From the NCBI RefSeq assembly GCF_900111165.1, contig NZ_FOGH01000012.1, positions 1 to 64,000 on the forward strand: DNA of 64,000 bases, given 5' to 3'. Each line of letters begins with the position of its first letter. The stretch's first letter is position 1. Of this stretch, positions 27,222 through 37,596 are shown in pieces. Both the position numbers and the translations under genes were made by a program. The notes below the pieces were generated by a model. It saw only the letters and a list, made by a program, of their open reading frames with translations. It was not told the origin of the DNA and ran no database searches. This stretch comes from Nitrosomonas sp. Nm51 (GTDB lineage Bacteria > Pseudomonadota > Gammaproteobacteria > Burkholderiales > Nitrosomonadaceae).

Positions 27222-28460
27222 CTAGCCGCTTAACCGCTCGAATATGCGAAAGCCTGCGACATATGTGCCAATGGCAGAACCCATTGTCGACAAGATGAAA
27301 ATTAACAGTATGCGGGTAACCCGATTGTTCCACCAACCTTTCAAACTGGTAGTATCGCTGCGCAGGCGCTCAAAATCATGTACTTTTGGCTTGCGCAAAA
27401 AAGTTTCTGCAGCAGCTACAACCATACCTGCCCCAATTGTCGGGTTGAGCGATGTCAAGGGTGCAGCGAGAAAAGCAGTAATGATTGTCAATGGATGCGC
27501 AAGCGCTATTGCAGCGCCAAGAGCGGATAACCCGCCATTGATGAGTATCCAGTCCAGTACCATGGCAGTGCCGATTTCAGGGCTGCGCATGAATCCGATT
27601 GCGAAACCGGTCAGAATCAGTAAAACAATTATCCATGGTAAATATTTAAACCAGCTTGAAGAAACCGGTTGTGCTTCCAGCGTGTTAATGGTTTCATCAG
27701 GATCGCTGATACTTTGATGTGAGACTAGGCGCTGTATGCCGCTCATATGGCCTGCCCCGACAATGGCGAGAATATGCTGATAGTTGTTTTCATTGCTTTC
27801 TTTGATGAGGCGTGCAGACATATACTCATCACGCTCGCTGATCAGCGGTTTGAATAAATCTTTTTCATTTTCTGCAAACTGGGAGAATGTACTTTCCAGC
27901 ACGTCACCCTCTTTTAATTTTTCAATTTCTTCTGCGCTAACTTTTTCTTTACTGATCACACTGTGGATTAAACCACCTAACAGACCCATGCGTTTCCACC
28001 ACGGTACGTTGTGATAGATACGCTTCAGCGTGATACCAATTTCTCTGTCGATCAATAACACAGGCAATTGAGCGGTTTGCGCATCCTCGATTGCGACACG
28101 CATTTCAGCGCCGGGCTCAATACCGAACTGCTCGGCCATGCGTTGTTGAAAGGCGCCTAATGCCAAACTGGCGGCGACCATGCTGGCTTGACCGTTTTTG
28201 ATTACTTGAAACAGATCCATTTTAGCCATGGCGTCAGGATTGACAATGGCTTTATGACGACTTGGACATAATTCGATGGCAATGGCATCGTATACTCCCG
28301 AAGCGATCAATTCTTGTACCTTGTCTGCACTGGCTTTTGATACGTGTGCGGTACCCAGCATTGTGATACTGCGTTTGCCAATTTGGACTGTTTTAATTGG
28401 TTCAGTCGCTAAAGTCACATTTTGTGAAATTGCGAGATCAGGTAATTCTTTTGTGCTCAT
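27222..28460 (-). CDS. TraB/PrgY-family membrane protein
   Basis: A 412-residue protein. The TraB (Tiki/GumN-superfamily) domain occupies about 30-250, with SITMLGTAHVSKASADKV, the conserved Glu in IAIELCPSRH and the second motif IVGAGHMSGIQ. The C-terminal 150 residues carry four hydrophobic segments, so the domain is anchored in the membrane. The fold is a predicted metal-dependent protease; in enterococci relatives degrade or block pheromone peptides. The substrate here is unknown. Immediately upstream of the ABC exporter on the same strand. Confidence 0.85.
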   Translation of the reverse strand: MSTKELPDLAISQNVTLATEPIKTVQIGKRSITMLGTAHVSKASADKVQELIASGVYDAIAIELCPSRHKAIVNPDAMAKMDLFQVIKNGQASMVAASLALGAFQQRMAEQFGIEPGAEMRVAIEDAQTAQLPVLLIDREIGITLKRIYHNVPWWKRMGLLGGLIHSVISKEKVSAEEIEKLKEGDVLESTFSQFAENEKDLFKPLISERDEYMSARLIKESNENNYQHILAIVGAGHMSGIQRLVSHQSISDPDETINTLEAQPVSSSWFKYLPWIIVLLILTGFAIGFMRSPEIGTAMVLDWILINGGLSALGAAIALAHPLTIITAFLAAPLTSLNPTIGAGMVVAAAETFLRKPKVHDFERLRSDTTSLKGWWNNRVTRILLIFILSTMGSAIGTYVAGFRIFERLSG

Positions 28461-28602
28461 GGATAAAAAGCTTGCAGGTTATGCGATAACATAAAATGGA
28501 TCCGGTCACGGCCTGTTATGGTTGCCAATCAGCATGTTAATTAGGATTATCAGACCGCCGTGATTGATTTTTTAACTGATTCACTCAATCTTAATGAATG
28601 GG

Positions 28603-28618
28603 TGTGATAAAAATCACG
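28603..28618. promoter_or_regulatory. CRP/FNR-family operator-like site
   Basis: TGTGA-N6-TCACG, one base from the symmetric CRP consensus, in the spacer between traB-family gene and rlpA. A possible -10 (TATACA, 28645-28650) lies about 35 bases to the right, roughly the spacing at which such regulators activate from upstream of the -10. Confidence 0.4.
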
Positions 28619-28656
28619 GTGCTTTAAAAGAAAAACGGGTAATTTATACACTTGTT

Positions 28657-28843
28657 TTCGCCTTTGGACTGATTTATTTGCATTATAGTCTAACTTATGT
28701 GATGGCAATCTTATTGAATTAACAAACAGAGCGTCCAGAATTGATGGTGTGTTGTTGATACCGGTTAGTTGCGGTCATTTGAGTTGAATGAATGGTTTTA
28801 TGACGAGGCCCTTTAATCCCTACACAATGTGGGGATTTTTTTC
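28657..28843 (+). ncRNA. Candidate small RNA with its own terminator
   Basis: In this 446-bp gene-free stretch the plus strand has a terminator: AATCCC at 28815-28820 pairs with GGGATT at 28832-28837, an inner CAC/GTG pair sits beneath the loop, and seven T follow (28836-28842). No plus-strand gene precedes it (traB-family starts at 28460 on the minus strand), so it would end a short non-coding transcript. The 5' end is a guess from the TATACA at 28645 and the CRP-like site at 28603. No ORF longer than a few codons is present. Confidence 0.35.
28815..28842 (+). terminator. Orphan rho-independent terminator
   Basis: Hairpin with AATCCC/GGGATT outer stem and CAC/GTG inner stem, followed by seven T on the plus strand. 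On the minus strand no T-run follows, so it does not serve rlpA. Confidence 0.65.
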
Positions 28844-28906
28844 GGTTGATTCATTTGACCGTGTCGTATATGCCGTCGTCGCGGTTTCATGCCTCCGATG
28901 ACAATG

Positions 28907-29860
28907 TTAGTCTATAACGATCATGGGTCTGATAGCCAGTTGCCGGGTTATGGTGTTCGCGGCTTGTTGAGCCAGTACATGACTGGCATACGGGCCTGCA
29001 TGAACTTTAAATAAACCGTTTTGCCGGGTTATGCCAATTACTTTTTGAAGCCAGGGAAGCTGGTCTTGGATATGGGACAGGTAAATCCGCGCATTGTCCA
29101 TATTTCCGAACGCGCCAAGCTGCAGGTATGCTTCAATTTCATTTTTCACTTTGTCGATTGGGCGCGCAGCCTGGTCATCAGATGATGCAATTTGTTTAAT
29201 CTCCGCAGGTAATATCGATTCAACAATCACTTCACCTGTGCCATTGCCGATGATATCGAGTTTGTAGGCCGCTGTGTATGAAAGATCGATCAGCCGATCG
29301 GATAAAAATGGACCGCGATCGTTAATCCGTACAATCACGGTATTGCCGTTATGAATGTTGGTAACCCGTGCATAGCTTGGCAACGGTAATGTCGGGTGTG
29401 CTGCTGTCATCGCATACATATCGTAAATTTCACCCGATGCCGTTTGACTACCGTGATAACGCCGCCCATACCAGGAAGCAGTGCCGCGTGCGTTATACGG
29501 CTCGAGCGTTGTCATCGGTTCGAACAACTGTCCCATCACTTTGTATGGCCGCTTATTGGCCGCACGTAGCGGCTCCAGTTTGGGTACGGCATCCGGTATC
29601 AGATGTAGATCGCCGGGCGGATTATCACCGGGGCCGTCGTCCAGGTAGTACCCACCGCCACTGTGTTTGACCGATAGCTGTTGTGTCGAATTCATGTCCA
29701 GTACGTCAGATTCCGTATGCGCATCATATTGAGATGTGCTTGCGCAGCCTGAGATGGACAATAATATCGCTGGCATAATAATTTTTACTAACAGTTTTGA
29801 TATGAAGGGAATACGTACGCAATGTATATAGCGTTTGTGGAATAGTAGTTTGTTCATCAT
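28907..29860 (-). CDS. rlpA: RlpA-like lipoprotein, septal lytic transglycosylase family
   Basis: Outer-membrane lipoprotein that cuts denuded glycan at sites of cell-wall synthesis. From the ATG at 29860, which overlaps the rodA stop (ATGATGA), it has about 317 residues; a longer upstream frame lies inside rodA and is rejected. Features: basic N terminus, membrane stretch with lipobox ISGC, a double-psi beta-barrel (GTASWYGRRYHGSQTASGE to RINDRGPF and DLSYTAA), and a C-terminal SPOR domain that binds denuded peptidoglycan (YLQLGAFGN, LFKVHAGPY). Last gene of the mre-mrd cluster. Confidence 0.93.
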   Translation of the reverse strand: MMNKLLFHKRYIHCVRIPFISKLLVKIIMPAILLSISGCASTSQYDAHTESDVLDMNSTQQLSVKHSGGGYYLDDGPGDNPPGDLHLIPDAVPKLEPLRAANKRPYKVMGQLFEPMTTLEPYNARGTASWYGRRYHGSQTASGEIYDMYAMTAAHPTLPLPSYARVTNIHNGNTVIVRINDRGPFLSDRLIDLSYTAAYKLDIIGNGTGEVIVESILPAEIKQIASSDDQAARPIDKVKNEIEAYLQLGAFGNMDNARIYLSHIQDQLPWLQKVIGITRQNGLFKVHAGPYASHVLAQQAANTITRQLAIRPMIVID

Positions 29861-30993
29861 GTTTTTACGAGTTTGGGATGTGTTTGAATACTCATCAGAA
29901 TACCGAAACCGAGTAGCATGGTTACCATGGACGTGCCGCCATAACTGATTAAAGGCAGTGGTACGCCGACGACAGGCAGAATACCGCTGACCATACTCAT
30001 ATTGACGAAAATATAGGTGCAGAAGGTCAATGTGATTGAACCGGCTATCAGCCGCGTAAATTGCGTCGATGCATTTGCAGTGATAACCATGCAACGTCCT
30101 ATAACTATCAAGTACAGTAATAATAATAGAGAATTGCCAATTAAGCCAAATTCTTCTGAAAATACGGCAAAAATAAAATCAGTACTTTGTTCAGGTAAAA
30201 AATCCAGCTGGGTTTGTGTGCCGTTTTGCCAGCCCTTGCCGACTAAACCGCCCGAGCCGATGGCAATTGATGACTGTATGGTATGGTAGCCCGCGCCTAG
30301 CGCATCCTGAGAAGGGTCCAGTAATGTTAGTACACGCTGGCGCTGATAGTCGTGCATGAATGACCATAGCACCGGGACGCTGCTGACTGCTGCAATAATA
30401 AGGCCGGCTATGATACGCCATGATAAACCGGCTAGAAACAATACATAAAAACCACTGGCTGCGATCAAAAGCGCCGTGCCGAGGTCAGGTTGGCGCAATA
30501 TCAGCAAGACCGGCAACAGCAGAATGATTGCGGCGCTCAAATATTCTCTGAGGCGCAACGTAATTTCATATTTATCGAAATACCAGGCCATCATTAACGG
30601 TACCGCGATTTTCATGACTTCAGAAGGTTGAATGCGTGTTATGCCGATATTTAGCCAGCGGCGCGCACCATTGTTAATTTCGCCAAAGAATGCTACGCCG
30701 ATTAGCAGAACGAATCCGAGTATATACAACGGCAGAGCAAGCCGCATAATCTGCTGTAAAGGAATATTGGCGACCAGCCACATAACACTCAGTGCAATCA
30801 ACATGTGAAAGCCCTGTTTGATAACCTTGCTGATATCGCTGCCGGTAGCGCTGTATAATGTGACTAGGCCAATTGCCATCAGGATCAGTATGCCTGTTAA
30901 CAGAAAACTGTCGATATAGCGTGTCAGATAGTGCCAGAGTTTTTTAACGCCAGCCAGCGGCATTTTTAATTTTGAATCGGATAAACTGGACAT
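29857..30993 (-). CDS. rodA: Peptidoglycan glycosyltransferase RodA
   Basis: SEDS-family polymerase of the elongasome, working with PBP2. The 378-residue membrane protein has about ten hydrophobic segments and the family landmarks GARRWLNIGITRIQPSEVMK, LRQPDLGTALL, EQSTDFIFAVFSEEFG and VPLPLISYGGTSM. Directly after mrdA (12 bp), overlaps rlpA. Confidence 0.96.
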   Translation of the reverse strand: MSSLSDSKLKMPLAGVKKLWHYLTRYIDSFLLTGILILMAIGLVTLYSATGSDISKVIKQGFHMLIALSVMWLVANIPLQQIMRLALPLYILGFVLLIGVAFFGEINNGARRWLNIGITRIQPSEVMKIAVPLMMAWYFDKYEITLRLREYLSAAIILLLPVLLILRQPDLGTALLIAASGFYVLFLAGLSWRIIAGLIIAAVSSVPVLWSFMHDYQRQRVLTLLDPSQDALGAGYHTIQSSIAIGSGGLVGKGWQNGTQTQLDFLPEQSTDFIFAVFSEEFGLIGNSLLLLLYLIVIGRCMVITANASTQFTRLIAGSITLTFCTYIFVNMSMVSGILPVVGVPLPLISYGGTSMVTMLLGFGILMSIQTHPKLVKT

Positions 30994-31005
30994 AAAGCGT
31001 TACGA

Positions 31006-32919
31006 TTAATGTGGATGCGTATGCGTATGTTCTAAAGATGCCACTGCTTCTGCTGTTTTAGATTCCGGCAGTATACCAAACAAAAAATAATCCAAAACCT
31101 GTCGGGCTATTGGTGCCGCGGTTGAACCGCCGCTGCCGCCGTTTTCGACCAATACCGACAAAGCGATCGTCGGGTTATCGGCAGGCGCGTAAGCAACAAA
31201 CATTGCGTGATCGCGGTGGCGTTCAGCTACAAGCTCTTCCTTATAACGCTCATTCTGTTTGATGCCGATCACCTGCGAAGTACCAGTTTTGCCTGCAAAC
31301 ATGTACTGTGTACCGGCAGCGGCGTTTGCTGCAGTGCCGCCGGGCCGGGTGACATCAACCAATGCCTGGTGAACCAGTTCCATATTCTGCGGTTCGTGAT
31401 TAATAGTATATAGTACATTTTTAGGCAGTTCGCGCGTGACTCCGGTCTGGCTGTTTGTGATCTGTTTGACAAAATGCGGCCGGTAGGCTTTGCCGCGGTT
31501 GGCAATGATTCCGGTTGAAAAAGCCAGCTGTAAAGGTGTGGCCAGTACATAACCCTGACCTATGCCGACCGAGATTGTATCGCCGGCGTACCACCGCTGA
31601 TTATGGCGGCGCATTTTCCACTCCCGCGAGGGCAGCAGGCCGTCGACTTCACCATAGATGTCTATGCCTGTTTTTTCCCCGAGCCCAAACTGCTTGATAT
31701 AGTTATGAATGCGGTCTATGCCCATATCATGCGCAAGACTGTAATAATAGGTGTCACAGGAGACAACCAGCGATTTATGTAGATCAACGCGGCCGTGCCC
31801 GCCTACTTTCCAGTCGCGGTAACGGCGTTTGGAGCCTGGCAAACTGAAGTAACCGATATCACTAATGGCATACCAGGGCGAGCGCAAACCAAGTTCGAGC
31901 GCGGCGAGTGCCATGAATGGCTTAAACGTTGAGCCTGGAGGGTAAACACCCCGCAGTGCACGGTTATTCAGTGGTTTGTCGATTGAGTCGTTTAATTGTC
32001 TCCAGTTTTTATGGTCGATGCCGCCGACAAACAAATTGGCGTCAAATCCCGGCTTGCTGACAAATGCCAGCACTTCACCGTTTTTCGGATCAATTGCAAC
32101 AAGCGCGCCACGGCGGTCACCGAAGGCATCATCGGCAATCTTTTGTAAATCGATATCCAATGAAAGAATCAGATTATTGCCTGATATTGGTGGAGTACGC
32201 GATAAAACCCGGATTGACCGGCCGGCCGCATCGGTTTCCACTTCGTCAAAACCGGTATTGCCGTGCAGTTCTTTTTCATAACTCTGCTCGATACCGGTTC
32301 GCCCAATAAAGTGAGAACCACGGTAGTTGTCAAGCTCACCGGATGCTTCAAGTTGCTCCAGGTCTTTATCGCTGATGCGGCTGATATAACCAACAACATG
32401 CGCCGCCAGCTCGCCGTAAGGATAATAGCGCAGGATCCGCGCCTGAATTTCCACGCCTGGGAAGCGGTAACGATTGGCAGCAAAACGCGCCACTTCTTCG
32501 TCATTCAAGCGGTTACGAATGGGCAAGCTCTTAAAGCGCTTATTTTCGCGCAGCAATTTTCTGAATTGCTCCAGGTCACTGGGTTTGATTTCGACGTAAT
32601 TGGCAAGCTCCTTCAGCGTGGCGTCGAGGTCAGGAATTCTATTGGGTGTTAATTCCAAAGTATAGGTTGAATAGTTTTGCGCAAGTATTTTGCCATTGCG
32701 ATCAAGAATCAAACCACGATTAGGCACCAGTGGTGCGATGGAAATACGGTTTGCTTCGGCCAATGTATGGTAGTGCTCGCCCTGTGTGATTTGCAAATAA
32801 AAAAAACGGGTAAAAAGGGCCAGAAACAGTAATAACACAAAACCAGCGCATATGGTCAGCCGTTTACGGAATTTGTACAGTTCAAGTGGGTGATTTCGAA
32901 GCTCTACAATAGATTTCAT
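31006..32919 (-). CDS. mrdA: Penicillin-binding protein 2
   Basis: Transpeptidase of lateral wall synthesis. The 637-residue class B PBP has a single N-terminal membrane helix (about 22-42), a PBP dimerisation domain, and a transpeptidase domain with Ser330 and Lys333 in PPGSTFKPF, the SxN-position motif SCD and KTG in FAGKTGTSQ. The second motif reads Ser-Cys-Asp, as in E. coli PBP2. Overlaps the end of mreD by four bases (ATGA), so translation is coupled. Confidence 0.96.
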   Translation of the reverse strand: MKSIVELRNHPLELYKFRKRLTICAGFVLLLFLALFTRFFYLQITQGEHYHTLAEANRISIAPLVPNRGLILDRNGKILAQNYSTYTLELTPNRIPDLDATLKELANYVEIKPSDLEQFRKLLRENKRFKSLPIRNRLNDEEVARFAANRYRFPGVEIQARILRYYPYGELAAHVVGYISRISDKDLEQLEASGELDNYRGSHFIGRTGIEQSYEKELHGNTGFDEVETDAAGRSIRVLSRTPPISGNNLILSLDIDLQKIADDAFGDRRGALVAIDPKNGEVLAFVSKPGFDANLFVGGIDHKNWRQLNDSIDKPLNNRALRGVYPPGSTFKPFMALAALELGLRSPWYAISDIGYFSLPGSKRRYRDWKVGGHGRVDLHKSLVVSCDTYYYSLAHDMGIDRIHNYIKQFGLGEKTGIDIYGEVDGLLPSREWKMRRHNQRWYAGDTISVGIGQGYVLATPLQLAFSTGIIANRGKAYRPHFVKQITNSQTGVTRELPKNVLYTINHEPQNMELVHQALVDVTRPGGTAANAAAGTQYMFAGKTGTSQVIGIKQNERYKEELVAERHRDHAMFVAYAPADNPTIALSVLVENGGSGGSTAAPIARQVLDYFLFGILPESKTAEAVASLEHTHTHPH

Positions 32920-33467
32920 AATACATTGGAGTCATATCTGTGTTGCAACGGATAACGCAATAGGAAAGCGACGATAGGCCAGATAATCGCACCACTGAGC
33001 GATCCCAGAAAATAATGCCAACTCGGCAGATTGGCACCACCAAGCAATTCGATAATCACAAGCGCGCTTTGCATGATCAACAACATTACGAAAATCTGGG
33101 GGATTTGCTGCACTAGGCTAAATACTTTGACGCGGCGGCGAAAAACCGCTGCAATGTATACAACTACACAATACACCAGCGCATAATGCCCCAAAACAGA
33201 GGAATGATGTACGTCCATCATCAAGCCGACACAAAAAGCAATACTCATGCTCAGGCGCTGCGGTTGGTTGATATTCCAGAACAGGATAACCAGCGCAGCA
33301 AAATCGGGACGTATGGCCAGTGCGAATGATTGCAATGGGATAAAATTCAGGACCAATGCCACGCTAAGGCTGGCAAGCACATACCATGTTTTTGCAGGCG
33401 CAAGCATATCTTTGCTGACATACTTGTTGGGATTGATTTTAGATTCATCAATTACTTTCAGACTCAA
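32916..33467 (-). CDS. mreD: Rod shape-determining protein MreD
   Basis: Integral membrane partner of MreC in the elongasome. The 183-residue protein has about five hydrophobic segments; PDFAALVILFWNINQPQRLS and the HSSVLGHYAL region match the family. The ATG at 33467 lies inside the end of mreC (20-base overlap); a later ATG at 33410 would also give an MreD of plausible length. Low sequence conservation is normal. Confidence 0.9.
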   Translation of the reverse strand: MSLKVIDESKINPNKYVSKDMLAPAKTWYVLASLSVALVLNFIPLQSFALAIRPDFAALVILFWNINQPQRLSMSIAFCVGLMMDVHHSSVLGHYALVYCVVVYIAAVFRRRVKVFSLVQQIPQIFVMLLIMQSALVIIELLGGANLPSWHYFLGSLSGAIIWPIVAFLLRYPLQHRYDSNVL

Positions 33468-34347
33468 CGCTGGATTCCTTGGCGGGACTTTCGGGAGAAA
33501 CGGGTAGAGCCGGGGATAGCGATAAAATCAATACCTGCCGGTTGCGATCGACGCCTGCGACAGGTGTGCCGGATATTTGCGCGAAATTATCCGATGGGTG
33601 ACGCTTGATTTCAGTGATCACGGCAACCGGCAGTCCTCGCGGATATACCCCGCCGATACCGGATGTGGCCAGCAAATCGCCCTCACGGATATCCGTATTC
33701 ACCGATAAATAGCGTAACTCAATTTCGTTGTTTTTTCCGGTGCCTGAAATTACTGTGCGGATATTGTTGCGCACAATTTGTATTGGTACCGAATGGTCTT
33801 TGTCAGTAATCAGCGTGACTTCGGATGCTAGTGGATATACTTGCGTGATTTGTCCGATAATGCCTTTGTAATCGATCACTATCTGACCCGCCTGGATGCC
33901 ATGGTATGCGCCTTTATTCACAGTGATTTTATGGCTGAATGGATCGCGCGGGGTATAGAGAATTTCAGCCATGACCGCTGTGGCTGTGGTTTTTGTGTGG
34001 ATGGTATTGACTGCGCCGAGCAGTTTGCGCAAATGGGTATTTTCGGCTTCCAGTGCTTTTAAACGCAATAGCTTTTCACTGTTGCGGAGGAAGTGTTCCC
34101 TGAGATAGGTGTTTTCTTCAAGGATGTGAAAACTGCCAATATAATCCATGACTGTATCATGTACATTTGATGGAAAAAGCGCCACTTGCTGCATCGGATA
34201 AATGATCATTGCGATGGCCTGCCGCATTTCCGGTACAAATTTGAAACGAAGATCCTCGGCCATGAGCAGGCATGAGAGCAGTATAAATAAAAATAGACGT
34301 GCTAGCGGACCTGGTCCATGCCTGAAAAACTGAGGCGTTGAATCCAT
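33448..34347 (-). CDS. mreC: Rod shape-determining protein MreC
   Basis: Periplasmic scaffold of the elongasome that activates PBP2. The 299-residue protein has one N-terminal membrane helix (LFLFILLSCLLMA), a coiled coil (about 70-110) and two beta-barrel domains with RDPFSHKITVNKGAYHGIQAGQIV, GIIGQITQVYPLASEVTLITD and LLATSGIGGVYPRGLPV. It lies 120 bp after mreB. Confidence 0.95.
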   Translation of the reverse strand: MDSTPQFFRHGPGPLARLFLFILLSCLLMAEDLRFKFVPEMRQAIAMIIYPMQQVALFPSNVHDTVMDYIGSFHILEENTYLREHFLRNSEKLLRLKALEAENTHLRKLLGAVNTIHTKTTATAVMAEILYTPRDPFSHKITVNKGAYHGIQAGQIVIDYKGIIGQITQVYPLASEVTLITDKDHSVPIQIVRNNIRTVISGTGKNNEIELRYLSVNTDIREGDLLATSGIGGVYPRGLPVAVITEIKRHPSDNFAQISGTPVAGVDRNRQVLILSLSPALPVSPESPAKESSVESESN

Positions 34348-34466
34348 TTATTCAGTAATAGAAATTCCAGATGTAAATCGGCTGCTGAGAAGACAGTTAC
34401 AGGCAGTCAGCTTAGTTATGTTATGTTTATAGACGATTAGTCCTCAATATAATTGTAGAGTATCTG

Positions 34467-35564
<1,098 letters not shown>

Positions 35565-35657
35565 TCATAATAGTAGAAAATGCAATAAAATTGGTACGCC
35601 GAACAAACGGCGTCATGATACCCTATTACTCCTTTAAATATAAGATTCACACGTTAT

Positions 35658-35945
35658 ATGACTTTATCGACTGACGATGTAAAACAAATTGCTAGCCTTG
35701 CATATATCAAGATTGACGAGGATGAAACGAAGGCTGTTTTGGCCGAGTTGTCCGATATTTTTAAGCTGATTGAAACGATGCAGGCGGTCGATACATCCGG
35801 CGTGGCGCCGATGTCTCATGCGCAGGATGTAGTGCAGCGGCTGCGCGAAGACCGGGTGAGTGAATCAGATCAACATGAATTATATCAATCGATCGCACCA
35901 CAGGTCGAGGAAGGCTTGTACCTCGTCCCCAAAGTGATAGAGTAA
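35658..35945 (+). CDS. gatC: Asp/Glu-tRNA amidotransferase subunit C
   Basis: A 95-residue clamp subunit that holds GatA and GatB together. IASLAYIKIDEDE and the LRED region near residue 59 are typical. It heads gatC-gatA-gatB, 151 bp before gatA, a longer gap than usual and without recognisable content. The presence of the complex implies indirect formation of Gln-tRNA and/or Asn-tRNA. Confidence 0.94.
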   Translation: MTLSTDDVKQIASLAYIKIDEDETKAVLAELSDIFKLIETMQAVDTSGVAPMSHAQDVVQRLREDRVSESDQHELYQSIAPQVEEGLYLVPKVIE

Positions 35946-36096
35946 ACCCGGCCTCACCGCATGTATGCATGTTACTGAGAAAGTCTGCGCTAACGTGCAC
36001 ATTGCGCGCATAGCAGTCATCATTTTAAGACAAACCGAGAACACTAACTGGTCGTCTTCAACCCATCTATGCGTATAATCCACAAACAATAATAAC

Positions 36097-37548
36097 ATGT
36101 TAAACGACAGTCTTAAGCAATTAGCCAAACGGCTTGCCGGTAAAGAAGTTTCGAGCGTGGAACTGACTGCAGAATTCCTCGGGCGGATCAATCAGCTAAA
36201 CCCGGCATACAATGCATTTATCACCGTTGATGCCGAAAAGTCGCTAGAGCAGGCGCGCGCTGCTGACCGGAAAATAGCCGCGGGCGAAGCTGGACCGCTG
36301 ACAGGAATACCGATAGCGCAGAAAGACATCTTCTGTACCCAAGGATGGTTGACAACATGCGGTTCCAGAATGCTGTCAAACTTTGTTTCACCTTATGACG
36401 CCGGTGTTATCGAACGGTTTAATGCGGCAGGTGCTGTAAATGCCGGCAAGACCAATATGGATGAATTTGCCATGGGGTCCAGTAATGAAAACTCATTTTA
36501 CGGTCCGGTCAGAAACCCATGGGATATCAATGCGGTACCGGGCGGCAGCTCGGGCGGGTCGGCCTGTGCGGTTGCGGCGCGGATGACGCCGGCCGCAACG
36601 GGTACTGACACTGGCGGTTCGATCCGGCAACCTGCGGCGTTATGCGGAATATCCGGAATCAAACCCACTTACGGCACGGTCTCCCGGTATGGCATGATCG
36701 CTTTTGCGTCGAGCCTCGATCAAGGCGGGCCAATGGCGAAATCCGCTGAGGACCTGGCATTAATGCTCAATGTCATGACCGGCTTTGATGCGCGCGATTC
36801 AACCAGCCTGCAACGTGAAGCGGAAGACTATGCGCGCGATCTGGAAAAACCGTTAGCCGGTCTGCGCATCGGTCTGCCTCAAGAGTATTTTGCAGAAGGC
36901 ATGCATGCCGATGTTGCGCGAGCGATCGAGCAGGCGCTTGATGAATTTCGCAGGCTGGGCGCGGAAATGCGTGAAGTGTCGTTACCGAATTCACCGTTGT
37001 CGATACCTGTATATTATGTGCTGGCACCGGCCGAAGCTTCCAGTAATCTGTCGCGTTTTGACGGCGTACGTTATGGTTATCGCGCTGAATCCTATCAGGA
37101 TCTCCAGGATATGTACCGTAAAACCCGTGCCGAGGGTTTTGGTACGGAAGTGAAGCGCCGCATTCTGATCGGCACTTATGTGCTGTCACATGGCTACTAC
37201 GATGCCTATTATATCCAGGCACAGAAAGTTCGCCGCCTGATCGCGCAGGATTTCACACGTGCATTCACACAGTGCGATGTCATCATGGGACCGACAGCGC
37301 CATCGGTAGCTTTTGATCTCGGCGAAAAAAGCAGCGATCCGGTGCAAATGTATCTGTCGGATATTTATACCAGCGCTGCAAGTCTTGCGGGATTACCTGG
37401 CATGTCGATTCCGGTCGGGTTCGGGGAGAAAAACAGGCCGGTGGGCCTGCATATTATTGGTAATTACTTTGCCGAAGCGCGCATGCTCAACGCCGCGTAT
37501 CAATATCAGCAGGCGACAGACTGGCACCGGAGAATGCCTGATGTATAA
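36097..37548 (+). CDS. gatA: Asp/Glu-tRNA amidotransferase subunit A
   Basis: Glutaminase of the amidation complex, releasing ammonia for GatB. The 483-residue amidase-signature protein has its Lys in [10 protein letters not shown] (about 78), the cis-Ser in [15 protein letters not shown] and the nucleophilic Ser in [18 protein letters not shown]. All three catalytic residues are present. Length is normal. Confidence 0.97.
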   Translation: MLNDSLKQLAKRLAGKEVSSVELTAEFLGRINQLNPAYNAFITVDAEKSLEQARAADRKIAAGEAGPLTGIPIAQKDIFCTQGWLTTCGSRMLSNFVSPYDAGVIERFNAAGAVNAGKTNMDEFAMGSSNENSFYGPVRNPWDINAVPGGSSGGSACAVAARMTPAATGTDTGGSIRQPAALCGISGIKPTYGTVSRYGMIAFASSLDQGGPMAKSAEDLALMLNVMTGFDARDSTSLQREAEDYARDLEKPLAGLRIGLPQEYFAEGMHADVARAIEQALDEFRRLGAEMREVSLPNSPLSIPVYYVLAPAEASSNLSRFDGVRYGYRAESYQDLQDMYRKTRAEGFGTEVKRRILIGTYVLSHGYYDAYYIQAQKVRRLIAQDFTRAFTQCDVIMGPTAPSVAFDLGEKSSDPVQMYLSDIYTSAASLAGLPGMSIPVGFGEKNRPVGLHIIGNYFAEARMLNAAYQYQQATDWHRRMPDV

Positions 37549-37596
37549 ATCCAGCACTATCCTGTTTCATCAAATATATTGAATTGGAAATCAAAT

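Noticed and set aside
29861..30094. N-terminal extension of rlpA by 78 codons
   Set aside because: It runs inside rodA; the lipoprotein signal and the ATGATGA overlap place the start at 29860.
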